Source: Bradyrhizobium oropedii
GTDB taxonomy: Bacteria > Pseudomonadota > Alphaproteobacteria > Rhizobiales > Xanthobacteraceae
Assembly (NCBI RefSeq): GCF_020889685.1
Contig: NZ_JACMYO010000042.1
Coordinates: 1-52,695, forward strand
Direction of reading: 5' to 3'
Length of the DNA: 52,695 nucleotides
The notes under the pieces are model-generated. The model saw only the letters and a program-made list of their open reading frames with translations, searched no databases and was not told the DNA's origin. Position 1 is the first letter of the stretch, and each line of letters opens with the position of its first letter. Positions 24,144-31,923 of this stretch are shown here, piece after piece. The translations under genes were made by a program, and so were the position numbers.

Positions 24144-24839
24144 ATGTTCAAAACTGTTTTGACGATTTTCCGCGGCAGCGTTGCGGCAGCGGAGGAAGAA
24201 CTGCAAGACCGGACGGCGCTGGTCGTCCTCGACCAGCAGATGCGCGATGCGGCCGCCGCCGTCGACCGCTCGAAGCGGACCCTCGCGCTCGCCATCGCCG
24301 GCGACGCACAAGAGGGCCGGCGGCTCGAGGCCACCAACGCCCGGATCGCCGATCTCGAGGTGCGTGCGTCCGCGGCGCTCGAGGGCGGCCGCGAAGACCT
24401 CGCCCGCGAAGCCGCGCAGGCGATCGCCAATCTCGAGGCCGAACGCGACGCCGCGATGACCGCGCGCACGCTGTTCGCCACCGAGATCACCCGGCTGAAG
24501 CGCCACGTCGCCAATGCCGAGGCGCGCATTGCCGAGCTCGATCGCGGCCGCCGCCTCGCCCGTGCCTCGGAAGCGGTGCGTTCGCTGCGCCGGAGCGGCA
24601 TCGAGGCGGCGCGCCCCTACGAATCGACGCTGCCGGAAGCGGAAGCGACGCTGAAGCGGCTGCGCGAGCGGCAGATGGAGATCCAGGCGGCGGATGACGC
24701 GCTGTTCGAGATCGACACCGCCTCGGGCCCGCTCGCCACCGCCGAGAAACTTGCGGAACAGGGTTTTGGTCCGCGCATGAAATCGACCGCCGACGACGTG
24801 CTGGCGCGGCTGAAAGCCAAGCGCCCGAACGCAGCCTGA
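24144..24839 (+). CDS. pspA: PspA/IM30-family membrane stress protein
   Basis: A 231-residue PspA/Vipp1-type protein, nearly all long coiled-coil rich in Ala, Glu and Arg. The start MFKTVLTIFRGSVAAAEEEL is the amphipathic membrane-binding helix plus first hairpin, and LVVLDQQMRDAAAAVDRSKR is the conserved first coil. PspA oligomers coat and stabilise the inner membrane under stress. ATG 24144 follows GGGAG. The gene is followed by yiaA 55 bases downstream. Unlike enterobacterial psp, control here appears to be by a TetR repressor, with no pspF/pspB/pspC nearby. Confidence 0.92.
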   Translation: MFKTVLTIFRGSVAAAEEELQDRTALVVLDQQMRDAAAAVDRSKRTLALAIAGDAQEGRRLEATNARIADLEVRASAALEGGREDLAREAAQAIANLEAERDAAMTARTLFATEITRLKRHVANAEARIAELDRGRRLARASEAVRSLRRSGIEAARPYESTLPEAEATLKRLRERQMEIQAADDALFEIDTASGPLATAEKLAEQGFGPRMKSTADDVLARLKAKRPNAA

Positions 24840-24894
24840 CACCTCGAGCCTGAAACCAAGCCGACTTCAAACACACATCATCAAGGAGACGACC

Positions 24895-25170
24895 ATGAAC
24901 CAGACCATCCAACCCCACAGCAGCAGCTGGGTGACCTTCACTTACGCGTCGTTTGCAGCTTCCGCTTTCCTCGTCGGTGTCGGCGTGTTCTTCCTGCCGA
25001 TCGACCTCTGGATGAAGGGCTATCTGACGATGGGCATCGTGATGCTGGTGCAGACCTGCGTCACGCTGACCAAGACGGTGCGCGACAATTACGAGAGCGG
25101 CAAGTTCGTCAACCGCATCGAGGATGCCAAGGCCGAGCGACTGCTGATGGAAGTCTCCAAGGCGGGTTGA
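24895..25170 (+). CDS. YiaA/YiaB-family inner membrane protein
   Basis: A 91-residue protein with the YiaAB two-helix domain: helix 1 FTYASFAASAFLVGVGVFFL, then LPIDLWMKGYLTMGIVMLVQ as helix 2, followed by a cytosolic tail (RDNYESGKFVNRIEDAKAER). AAGGAG precedes ATG 24895. It is co-directional with pspA with a short gap, so probably in the same TetR-controlled operon; pairing of PspA with YiaAB proteins recurs in proteobacteria as far as I recall. The biochemical role is unknown. Confidence 0.88.
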   Translation: MNQTIQPHSSSWVTFTYASFAASAFLVGVGVFFLPIDLWMKGYLTMGIVMLVQTCVTLTKTVRDNYESGKFVNRIEDAKAERLLMEVSKAG

Positions 25171-25191
25171 GCCGGAGCCCAATTCCCTCCG

Positions 25192-25279
25192 CGTCATTGC
25201 GAGGAGCACTTAGCGACGAAGCAATCCATCGGCCCGCATCTGCGGAAGGATGGATTGCTTCGCTCCGCTCGCAATGACG
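25192..25279. repeat. Palindromic intergenic repeat, family A (copy 2)
   Basis: CGTCATTGCGAGGAGC at the left, AAGCAATCCATC / GGATGGATTGCTT inside, CGCTCGCAATGACG at the right. It lies after yiaA, before the five-gene coupled operon. Confidence 0.9.
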
Positions 25280-25416
25280 GCGGATAGGCTCCGCCTTACG
25301 ACCAACTTTGTTCCGTTTCCGGAAGGCCTTGTTTACCCTGCGGCGAACAGCGTCAGGTTGCGCTCATGGCTCCTTAACAGGCCGGAGTGCAGAGATCGCG
25401 CCCGAGGGACAGAGAA

Positions 25417-26472
25417 ATGGCGTCCACCGACAATCCCACGCCCGCTTCGCGCGGCAGCTCGGGCCTAGCGAAGGCGCGCGCGGCCTTTGACGGGCTGCGC
25501 AGCCATGGCGGCTTCTGGCTGAAGGCGCTGTCGCAGCCGACCATCGATCTCACACTGCGGACCCAGGCCGGCCAGCGCACCCGGATCGTCGAATCGCCCG
25601 GACTGTCGCTGCCGAAGGACGAACTCGACGCGCTGGTCGCGCAGCTGCGCATCGTCGCGGCGAAGACGCTGCCCGAGGAGAGCCTGACCTACGGCATCTT
25701 CTCCGGCGAGCCCGAGCGGCTGTCGCGCGCCGTCATCACGCTGATCTCGGAGGAAGACACCGGCCGACCGATCGCCTTCAACGCCCTGTCGGTGATGGAC
25801 GTGCCGCTCGACGGCGAGCCGGCTGAAGTGACCCATCTCGGCCTCGTCATGGTCGATCCCGATGTGCGCGGGCAGGGGCTGTCCTGGGTGCTCTATGGCC
25901 TGACCGCGCTGGTGCTGTTCGCGCGCGACGGGCTGCGGCCGAAATGGATTTCCAACGTCACCCAGGTGCCGGCGGTGGTCGGCATGGTCAGCGACACCTT
26001 CTCGGACGTGTTCCCGTCGCCATTGCCGGGCGCGCGGCAGAGTTTTGCGCATCTGCAGCTCGCGCGCGGCATCATGGCACGGCACCGCGCGGTGTTCGGC
26101 GTCGGCGAGGAAGCCGGCTTCGACGAGGCGCACTCGGTCATCACCAACGCCTATACCGGCGGCTCGGACGCATTGAAGAAGACCTTCGAGATCGCGCCGA
26201 AGCACCGCAACGCGGTCTACAACGAATTCTGCGAGCGCGAGCTGGATTACGGCCGCGGCGACGATGTGCTGCAGCTCGGCCGCGTCGATCTGGCCGGGGC
26301 GCGCCGCTATCTCATGAGCGAGGTGCCCTCGGGCTCGCTGCCGGCATTGCTCGCGGCATCCGCGATGCTGGCGCTGCAACGGCTGGTGCTGCCGGTGGTC
26401 TACTGGCTGGACGACAGCCGCGCCTTCGGCACGCTGCGGCCGCGACGGCAGGAGAGCGGGGTCGCGCGATGA
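25417..26472 (+). CDS. GNAT-fold N-acyltransferase-like protein, first gene of E1/nitroreductase operon
   Basis: A 351-residue protein with an apparent GNAT core at about 70-200. HLGLVMVDPDVRGQGLSWVL matches the acetyl-CoA-binding motif A (R-G-x-G), and ISNVTQVPAVVGMVSDTF follows as in GNAT motif B. The C-terminal third has KHRNAVYNEFCERELDYGRG, then VPSGSLPALLAASAMLALQR, which may be amphipathic or membrane-associated. ATG 25417 lies just after GAGGGACAGAG. The stop overlaps the next gene's ATG by four bases. I do not recognise a named family; acyl or acetyl transfer to an amine is the working idea. Confidence 0.72.
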   Translation: MASTDNPTPASRGSSGLAKARAAFDGLRSHGGFWLKALSQPTIDLTLRTQAGQRTRIVESPGLSLPKDELDALVAQLRIVAAKTLPEESLTYGIFSGEPERLSRAVITLISEEDTGRPIAFNALSVMDVPLDGEPAEVTHLGLVMVDPDVRGQGLSWVLYGLTALVLFARDGLRPKWISNVTQVPAVVGMVSDTFSDVFPSPLPGARQSFAHLQLARGIMARHRAVFGVGEEAGFDEAHSVITNAYTGGSDALKKTFEIAPKHRNAVYNEFCERELDYGRGDDVLQLGRVDLAGARRYLMSEVPSGSLPALLAASAMLALQRLVLPVVYWLDDSRAFGTLRPRRQESGVAR

Positions 26473-27344
26473 ACTTCGACTATTACTCCTTCACCGGCCG
26501 CAACATCGGTTTCATCGACGAACACGAGCAGCAGCTGCTGCGCCAGGCGCGGGTATTCGTCTGCGGCGTCGGCGGCATGGGCGGCGCGGCGTTCATGGCG
26601 CTGGCGCGCGCCGGTGTCGGCAAATTCGTGATCGCGGATATCGACCGCTTCGAGGTCTCCAACCTCAACCGCCAGGTGTTCGCCTTCGCCGACGAGGTCG
26701 GACGCGAGAAGGCGGCGGTCGCCGCCGAAGCCGCCAAACGCATCAATCCGACCATCGAGATCGAGGTGCTCGGCGAGAACTGGACCAGCGAGCTCGCCGG
26801 AATTGCCGCGCGCTGCCCGGTCATCGTCAACGGCATGGACGATATCGCCGCCGGCGTGCACCTGTACCGGACCGCCAAGCGCGCGGATTCAACCGTGATC
26901 GACGCCTATATGTCGCCGCTGCCGTCGGTGATCGTGGTGCGCCCGCACGATCCCAGGCCCGAGCAGCGCCTCGGTTTTCCCACGCTGGCTAAGGACTGGA
27001 CTGATATCACCGACGACGACCGCCGCGCGGCGATGCGCGCCGAGATCGAGCACGTGATGCTGCATTCTTCCTCGCGCAACTATGTCGACCTCGCGATCGC
27101 CGGCGAAGTCGCGGCCGGCCGCCGCAGCCGGATGTCGTTCGCACCGATGGTGATCTCGACCGGCATGCTGATGGCCTATGAGGTGGTCGCGTTGATCCTC
27201 GGCCGTACCTCCGGCACCGATTGCCGTGGCTGGTTCCTCAACCCGCATCGGCCGGCGATCGAGAAGCCGCGCAATGCGCTGGTCGCCGCCCTGATGCGTC
27301 CGCTGGTGCGGCGCGCCATCGACGAATTGACGGGCGGCAAATGA
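26469..27344 (+). CDS. E1-like (ThiF/MoeB/HesA-family) adenylyltransferase
   Basis: A 291-residue Rossmann-fold E1-like enzyme. The nucleotide loop is VFVCGVGGMGGAAFMALARA; the metal/ATP motif D-x-D-x-F-E-x-S-N-L-N-R-Q is complete (IADIDRFEVSNLNRQVFAF). The C-terminal part (SRMSFAPMVISTGMLMAYEV, then ALILGRTSGTDCRGWFLNPH) holds candidate cysteines. The zinc CxxC pairs of MoeB are absent. These enzymes adenylate a carboxylate, usually a ubiquitin-like C-terminus or a peptide. No thiS, moaD or ubiquitin-like gene is nearby. Start and stop both overlap neighbours as ATGA. Confidence 0.88.
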   Translation: MNFDYYSFTGRNIGFIDEHEQQLLRQARVFVCGVGGMGGAAFMALARAGVGKFVIADIDRFEVSNLNRQVFAFADEVGREKAAVAAEAAKRINPTIEIEVLGENWTSELAGIAARCPVIVNGMDDIAAGVHLYRTAKRADSTVIDAYMSPLPSVIVVRPHDPRPEQRLGFPTLAKDWTDITDDDRRAAMRAEIEHVMLHSSSRNYVDLAIAGEVAAGRRSRMSFAPMVISTGMLMAYEVVALILGRTSGTDCRGWFLNPHRPAIEKPRNALVAALMRPLVRRAIDELTGGK

Positions 27345-28540
27345 CCTCAGGGGTGATTGCCGATTCCATCGTCAATCTCTGCGGCGCCATCGGCGTCGCG
27401 GTGGCGATGATGACGTTCTATCGGCGCGATCCCAAGAGCCCGCTGACTCGCCGCCTGCTGCTCGCGCTCGGCGTGATCGCGACCCTGTTCCTCGATCGTG
27501 GCTTAGCGTGGTGGAGCGGAAGCTTTGTGCTCGACCGCCTCTCGGTGATCCCGGCCGCGCTGATCCCGCTCGGCGCGCTGATCGTCACCGAAGGCATCCT
27601 GCGGCGGCATGCGCCGCGCGTGGTCAAGATTGCGGCGCTCGGCGGCGGCATCCTGCTCGGGCTCGGCGGCACGTTCGGGCTGCAACGTTTCGTGATGCCC
27701 TATGCGATCACGCTGGCGCTGTTCCAGCTGCTGGCCTTCGCCACCTGCGCGCTGCTGCTGGCGACGCGCGACCGCGCCGCGCTGATGGCTTCGGAAAACC
27801 GCAGCATCGGCCGCATGGCGGTCGGCGCGCTGGTGGTGATCCCGTTCATCCTCACCGACTTCCGCACGCTATTCCCGGACATTCCGGTCCGGCTCGGCGC
27901 GCTGGGCGCGCTGCTGACGGTGACCGTGATGCTGATCGCCGGCGGCGGCGCCGAGACCCGCCGGCATGGGCTTGCGATGATGGCGCTGCGGCTGATCTCT
28001 TCGGGCCTTCTGGGGCTCGCGGCCGCCTTCATGGCGCCTGACGTCGATGCCGCGCAGATGGTGCGGTTCGTCGCGGTCGCGATCGCCGGCGTGCTGACCA
28101 TCGGCCTGATGACCGACGCATTGCGGGCGCTGTTCGAATCGCAGGAGCCGGGCGTGCTCAATTCGGTAGCGGCCTCGCCGGCGCAGACCCGCGAGCAGTT
28201 GATCGCCGAGCTTGCGCGGCATCCGATCTTTGAAAGCGCGCGGCGTTTTCGCGAAAGCGAGCTTGCGCTCTACGATCCACCGCTGCTGCGCGACTTCCTG
28301 TCGACGCGCCGGGTGCTGCGCCGGTCCGATGCGCCGTGGGGGTTGCCGCTGACCGATCCGGCCGCCGAGCGCATGGTCTCGTTGATGACTGCCAACAACG
28401 CCTCCCATGTCATCGTGCTCGCGCATGATCCACTCGACCTCATTGTGCTCGCCGTACCCGTGACCGCGGCCGATCCCGCCACCGAAACCGCGCTGGCGCT
28501 GGTGCGGCGGCTGTTGGCGTTGACCCCGGAGGCCAAATGA
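27341..28540 (+). CDS. Polytopic membrane protein of the E1/nitroreductase operon
   Basis: A 399-residue protein. Residues about 1-260 hold seven or eight hydrophobic helices (for example LSVIPAALIPLGALIVTEGI and MVRFVAVAIAGVLTIGLMTD). Residues about 270-399 are soluble, with HPIFESARRFRESELALYDP and NNASHVIVLAHDPLDLIVLA, which look like a small alpha/beta sensor domain. I recognise no family. It could anchor the soluble enzymes encoded around it or transport their product. Both ends overlap neighbouring genes by four bases. Confidence 0.75.
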   Translation: MTSGVIADSIVNLCGAIGVAVAMMTFYRRDPKSPLTRRLLLALGVIATLFLDRGLAWWSGSFVLDRLSVIPAALIPLGALIVTEGILRRHAPRVVKIAALGGGILLGLGGTFGLQRFVMPYAITLALFQLLAFATCALLLATRDRAALMASENRSIGRMAVGALVVIPFILTDFRTLFPDIPVRLGALGALLTVTVMLIAGGGAETRRHGLAMMALRLISSGLLGLAAAFMAPDVDAAQMVRFVAVAIAGVLTIGLMTDALRALFESQEPGVLNSVAASPAQTREQLIAELARHPIFESARRFRESELALYDPPLLRDFLSTRRVLRRSDAPWGLPLTDPAAERMVSLMTANNASHVIVLAHDPLDLIVLAVPVTAADPATETALALVRRLLALTPEAK

Positions 28541-29658
28541 ATCTCGAGATCCGGGAGGGCGACCGCAAATCGGCATTCGACGCCGCCCTCAATGCCTATG
28601 GCCCCGACAGCCTCTACGTGCCGCCGCTGTGGAGCGACTTCGACCGGATGTTCGATCCGGCAAAGAACCCGTTCGTCACCGAAGGCCATGGCCGCTATGC
28701 GCTGTTTTCCGCGCATCGCGACGGAAAACCGGTCGGCCGTATCGCTGCCTCGATCCACGATGCCTCCAACCGCAAGCACGGCACGCGTCACGGTGCGTTC
28801 GGCTTCTTCGACTGTATCGACGACGTCGAGGTCGCCGATGCGCTGCTGTGGGCCGCCGAGCAATGGCTGTCGGCGCGCGGCATGAGCCGGGTCGCCGGCA
28901 ATTTCAATCTGACGGCGATGCAGCAGATCGGCGTCATGACCGACGGCTTCGACCATGCGCCGTTCACCGACATGATGTGGTCGCCGCCGCACATCGCGCA
29001 GCATCTCGAACGCGCCGGTTATGCCGCGACCTTCCCGATGACGACGTTCGAGATCGCGCTCGACGGCGGCAAGCCGGAGCAACTGCTCAGCGACAAGCAA
29101 CGCGCGGTGCTGGCCGACAAGGATTTCGTCTGGCAGCCGATCAAGCGCTCCGCCTTCAAGGTGCGGTTGGAGGATGCGCGGCTGATCCTCAATGACGGCT
29201 TCGCCGACAACCCGATGTTCGTGCCGCCGACCGCAGCGGAATATCTGTTCCAGGCCGGCGACATGATGTGGATCATCGACAAGCGGATTTCTACGGTGGT
29301 CTACCACCGCGGCCGCCCCGCCGGCGCGATCATCGCGATCCCCGACCTCAATCCGCTGATCAAGGCGATCGGCGGCCGGGTCGGGCCGACGGCGCCGTTC
29401 AAGTTCGTGCAGCACCGCATGCTGAACACGCGCGCCGTGCTGATCTATCAGTCGGTCTGTCGCGACCTGCACAATCGCGGCCTCAACGGCGCGATGCTCT
29501 ACCGCACCGCGCTGGCATTGCAGGAGGCCGGCTACCGCACGCTCGGCGGCACCTGGATCGCAGACATCAACGGCCCGTCGCTGCGCCAGGTCGAGAAGGC
29601 CGGCGCGACGCCGCTGCACCGGCTGCATCTGTTCACCAAGCGGCTGGCCGCGGCATGA
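28537..29658 (+). CDS. YghO-like GNAT-fold acyltransferase
   Basis: A 373-residue protein resembling E. coli YghO and relatives: FGFFDCIDDVEVADALLWAA, then WLSARGMSRVAGNFNLTAMQ and GVMTDGFDHAPFTDMMWSPP, HIAQHLERAGYAATF. This is the pattern of a family of duplicated GNAT folds with no defined reaction. The C-terminal half repeats GNAT features (GRPAGAIIAIPDLNPLI, then LNGAMLYRTALALQEAGYRT). It starts within the stop of the membrane protein gene (ATGA) and ends within the start of the nitroreductase gene. An acyl- or aminoacyl-transfer role is inferred. Confidence 0.8.
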   Translation: MNLEIREGDRKSAFDAALNAYGPDSLYVPPLWSDFDRMFDPAKNPFVTEGHGRYALFSAHRDGKPVGRIAASIHDASNRKHGTRHGAFGFFDCIDDVEVADALLWAAEQWLSARGMSRVAGNFNLTAMQQIGVMTDGFDHAPFTDMMWSPPHIAQHLERAGYAATFPMTTFEIALDGGKPEQLLSDKQRAVLADKDFVWQPIKRSAFKVRLEDARLILNDGFADNPMFVPPTAAEYLFQAGDMMWIIDKRISTVVYHRGRPAGAIIAIPDLNPLIKAIGGRVGPTAPFKFVQHRMLNTRAVLIYQSVCRDLHNRGLNGAMLYRTALALQEAGYRTLGGTWIADINGPSLRQVEKAGATPLHRLHLFTKRLAAA

Positions 29659-30650
29659 GCGCGCTGACGCCGGATCTGCTGCGCGAGCTGGTCGCGGAGG
29701 CGCGGCTGGCGCCGAGCGTCCACAACATCCAGCCGACGCGCTGGCGACTGCTCGGCGATGGGCGGCTGGCGCTGGTCGACGACGTCAGCGTGCGCGCGTC
29801 GGTCGCCGACCCCGCAGGGCACGATGTGCTGGTGTCGCACGGCGCGGCGCTGGAAGGCATGAGCCTCGCGCTCAACCGCCGCGGCTTCGCAATCACGGCC
29901 ATGACCACGATCGAGCAGCAACTGTCGGCGCAGTTTGCCGCGCTCTGCAGCTTTGCGATCAGGCAAGGTGTCGCGCCCGACCCGTTGACTGACCACGTGG
30001 CGAGCCGCATGTCATGGCGCAGCAAGTTTGTGGCGTCGCCGGATGACGGCGCGTCACTGGTGCAGCTTGCCGTGGCGCGTGACGATTTGATCTGCATCTG
30101 TTATCGCCGGACGATTGCCGATATCGCCGGGTGGGCCGACCAGGCCGAGTTCTCCTTTGTCCGCGACGACGACTACCGGGCCGAGCTGCTTGCATGGATG
30201 CGGCTGTCGCCCGGTCATCCGCACTATCTGCTTGACGGTCTCAACCGCGATGCACTGGCCATGAATGCAATCGAGGCCACCGCCGCCGGTTACGTGCTCG
30301 GCGGCCTGTTCAAGCCGCTGGATCGCCTCGGCCTCGCGGCATTGCTGCTTGCCGACAGCGCCAAGACCGCCTCGGCATCGGCGATCGTCCTGTTTTGCCG
30401 CCCGGTCGGTGAGGATCCACTCACGACCGGACGGCACTTCTACCGCAGCTGGCTGGAGATCGATCGCGCCGGTTTCGCAGCCTGTCCGATCTCGGCGCTG
30501 GCAGACCATCCTGACTTCAACGATCGGCTGCGAAAGCTCGGCAAGGTCGACGCCGATCTGCGCCTGGTCAACGTGTTCCGTGTCGGCCGGCCATCAAAAC
30601 CGTCGAAACCTCGCCATTTCCGGCTGTCGGTCGATCAGCTCATCATCTAG
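29655..30650 (+). CDS. Nitroreductase-fold FMN oxidoreductase-like protein, last gene of the coupled operon
   Basis: A 331-residue nitroreductase-family protein. The N-terminal FMN-binding signature is EARLAPSVHNIQPTRWRLL (A-P-S-x-H-N-x-Q-P). The second conserved region is NAIEATAAGYVLGGLFKPLD, followed by SASAIVLFCRPVGEDPLTTG. Length and spacing recall the Acg-like group and nitroreductase domains fused to ThiF in actinobacteria, rather than NfsB. In azole-forming peptide pathways a similar fold oxidises azolines, but no YcaO partner is present here. ATG 29655 overlaps the previous stop. Confidence 0.8.
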   Translation: MSALTPDLLRELVAEARLAPSVHNIQPTRWRLLGDGRLALVDDVSVRASVADPAGHDVLVSHGAALEGMSLALNRRGFAITAMTTIEQQLSAQFAALCSFAIRQGVAPDPLTDHVASRMSWRSKFVASPDDGASLVQLAVARDDLICICYRRTIADIAGWADQAEFSFVRDDDYRAELLAWMRLSPGHPHYLLDGLNRDALAMNAIEATAAGYVLGGLFKPLDRLGLAALLLADSAKTASASAIVLFCRPVGEDPLTTGRHFYRSWLEIDRAGFAACPISALADHPDFNDRLRKLGKVDADLRLVNVFRVGRPSKPSKPRHFRLSVDQLII

Positions 30651-30660
30651 ATTTCTGTCT

Positions 30661-30711
30661 TGACGCGTTTTCTTTACGCGAACCGGTATCCACTTCGCTC
30701 GAAAACGCTTT
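30661..30711. repeat. Intergenic repeat, family E (copy 1)
   Basis: TGACGCGTTTTCTTTACGCG, then AACCGGTATCCACTTCGCTC and GAAAACGCT. An inverted copy is at 32759. The ends GCGTTTTC / GAAAACGC pair. It follows the stop of the nitroreductase gene and may act as its transcript end. Confidence 0.8.
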
Positions 30712-30805
30712 AGGATGCGCTCACAAGAAGAGCGCGATACCCGCTGTCAAAGCTTCACGGGGTCGTGCTATGACGCCGCCCGCTAACCAATGACCGGTGG
30801 GGATG

Positions 30806-31012
30806 ATGTCGAAGCAATCGTTGCGCGAGGAGGCCGAGCGCCTGATCCGCGAGACCATGGAAAAGCGGAACCTGGTCATCAAGCAGGGCACGACCCGGAT
30901 CGAGGCCGTCTGCGGCAAGTGCGGTGCGCCGAACCGGGTGCAGGCGGAAAAGGGCCAGTCCCGCGTCAAGTTCACCTGCAAGAACTGCGACCACAAGCAG
31001 GAAACGCTGTAA
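30806..31012 (+). CDS. Small zinc-ribbon protein
   Basis: About 68 residues: a charged helix (SKQSLREEAERLIRETMEKR) followed by a zinc ribbon with two CxxC knuckles, AVCGKCGAPNRV and FTCKNCDHKQETL. It probably binds one zinc and may contact nucleic acid or protein. The start is uncertain: GTG 30797, ATG 30803 and ATG 30806 are in frame, and GGTGGGG overlaps the first two, so I took 30806. It stands alone between two repeats. Confidence 0.7.
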   Translation: MSKQSLREEAERLIRETMEKRNLVIKQGTTRIEAVCGKCGAPNRVQAEKGQSRVKFTCKNCDHKQETL

Positions 31013-31023
31013 GACGTTTCCGT

Positions 31024-31109
31024 CGTCATTGCGAGGAGCGGAGCGACGAAGCAATCCATCGTTCCGCGCACGCCGAGGCATGGATTGCTTCGCTTCGCTC
31101 GCAATGACG
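31024..31109. repeat. Palindromic intergenic repeat, family A (copy 3)
   Basis: CGTCATTGCGAGGAGCGG at the left and CTTCGCTCGCAATGACG at the right around AAGCAATCCATC / ATGGATTGCTT, immediately after the zinc-ribbon gene. Confidence 0.92.
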
Positions 31110-31121
31110 AGGACGGACGCT

Positions 31122-31499
31122 CTACTTGAACGCCTCGCAGACCGTGATGTGATCCGGCGCGACCCGGGCCGCGGTCCGGAGCGAGACGTTGCGCCACCAG
31201 GCGTCCAGCGCGTGGCGGTCGCAGGCGAGCTTCACGCTCATGCCGCCGGCGAACTCGATCCAGTCCGCAAAGCTTTGCCGTGACACCGCGATCACAACCG
31301 GAATGTCGGCATCGAGCGCGCGTTCGATCACAAAGCCAAGACCCTTGCCGTCGCGTTCCCGCTTGCCGAAGCGGTTGATGATGACGAGATCGGCGCCGGC
31401 CGACAGCGCGTCGGACGGCAAGGGCGAGCCTGCAACCATCCGCCTGTCGATCAACCAGGTCGGTGCGCTGGTGATGACGTTGCCCGGCCTGATCAGCAA
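31122..31499 (-). pseudogene. DUF2478-family NTPase-like protein, N-terminal part missing
   Basis: The frame matches the C-terminal half of DUF2478 proteins: LSAGADLVIINRFGKRERDG, then ADIPVVIAVSRQSFADWIEF and GGMSVKLACDRHALDAWW. Family members are usually 160-190 residues, with an N-terminal nucleotide-binding part that is absent here. The only long start is TTG 31499, and the expected N-terminal sequence is not found in any frame upstream. DUF2478 genes often occur near molybdenum genes as I recall; a ModE-like gene and MoSto are in this window. Likely a 5'-truncated remnant. Confidence 0.6.
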
Positions 31500-31923
31500 G
31501 GCGTTGCAGACCCGCTTCGGCGACCAGTCGTTGCGCTACGCCTATCCGCTGGATTCATGGGTGATCGAGCAGTCGACCGATCCGGCCCAGGGCATGGTGA
31601 CGCTCACGACATCCGACGGCTTCAGTGTCTGCTTCTCGATCCCGCGCGCCCAGCAGAGCGAGCTCGGCGAAGCGCTGGTGGCGCAGCCCGCGACGCCGGT
31701 GCGCGTGCGCGCGAATTCGGCCGCGCCCGACGACGCCTTCCCGTCATTGCGAGCGAAGCGAAGCAATCCATCTCTCCGCATGCACGGATGCATGGATTGC
31801 TTCGTCGCTTCAGCGCAAAATTGCTCTGCAATTTTGTCGCGAGCTCCTCGCAATGACGGGCGGCGTTCACTTCCCCTTCACGAACGCCGCGAACGCATCG
31901 CCGTAATCCTTGTGCCAGCGTGA
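31474..31923 (+). CDS. Hypothetical protein whose C-terminus runs into a family A repeat
   Basis: From ATG 31474 the frame reads MTLPGLISKALQTRFGDQSL and LDSWVIEQ, then GFSVCFSIPRAQQSELGEAL, a natural-looking soluble sequence up to about residue 89. After 31741 it continues through the palindromic repeat (LRAKRSNPSLRMHGCMDCF is repeat-derived) and stops at 31923, inside the end of the convergent SDR gene. Its start overlaps the truncated DUF2478 frame on the other strand. No ribosome-binding site is evident. It is either a small gene that lost its stop to a repeat or a remnant of a larger one. Confidence 0.45.
   Translation: MTLPGLISKALQTRFGDQSLRYAYPLDSWVIEQSTDPAQGMVTLTTSDGFSVCFSIPRAQQSELGEALVAQPATPVRVRANSAAPDDAFPSLRAKRSNPSLRMHGCMDCFVASAQNCSAILSRAPRNDGRRSLPLHERRERIAVILVPA
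31742..31858. repeat. Family A repeat (copy 4) with a nested hairpin
   Basis: Opposite-orientation copy: CGTCATTGCGAGCGAAGCG at the left and CTCCTCGCAATGACGG at the right. It is longer than other copies because a perfect nine-base hairpin, CAAAATTGC-TCT-GCAATTTTG (31816-31836), is inserted in its right arm. Confidence 0.85.

Noticed and set aside
28270..29628. Minus-strand 452-codon frame in the E1/nitroreductase operon
   Set aside because: Antisense to two coupled genes with recognisable GNAT-type motifs; composition typical of shadows.
25417..30650. Calling the coupled operon an azole-peptide or ubiquitin-like conjugation cluster
   Set aside because: No YcaO, ubiquitin-like protein, JAB peptidase or precursor peptide is visible, so neither label is supported.
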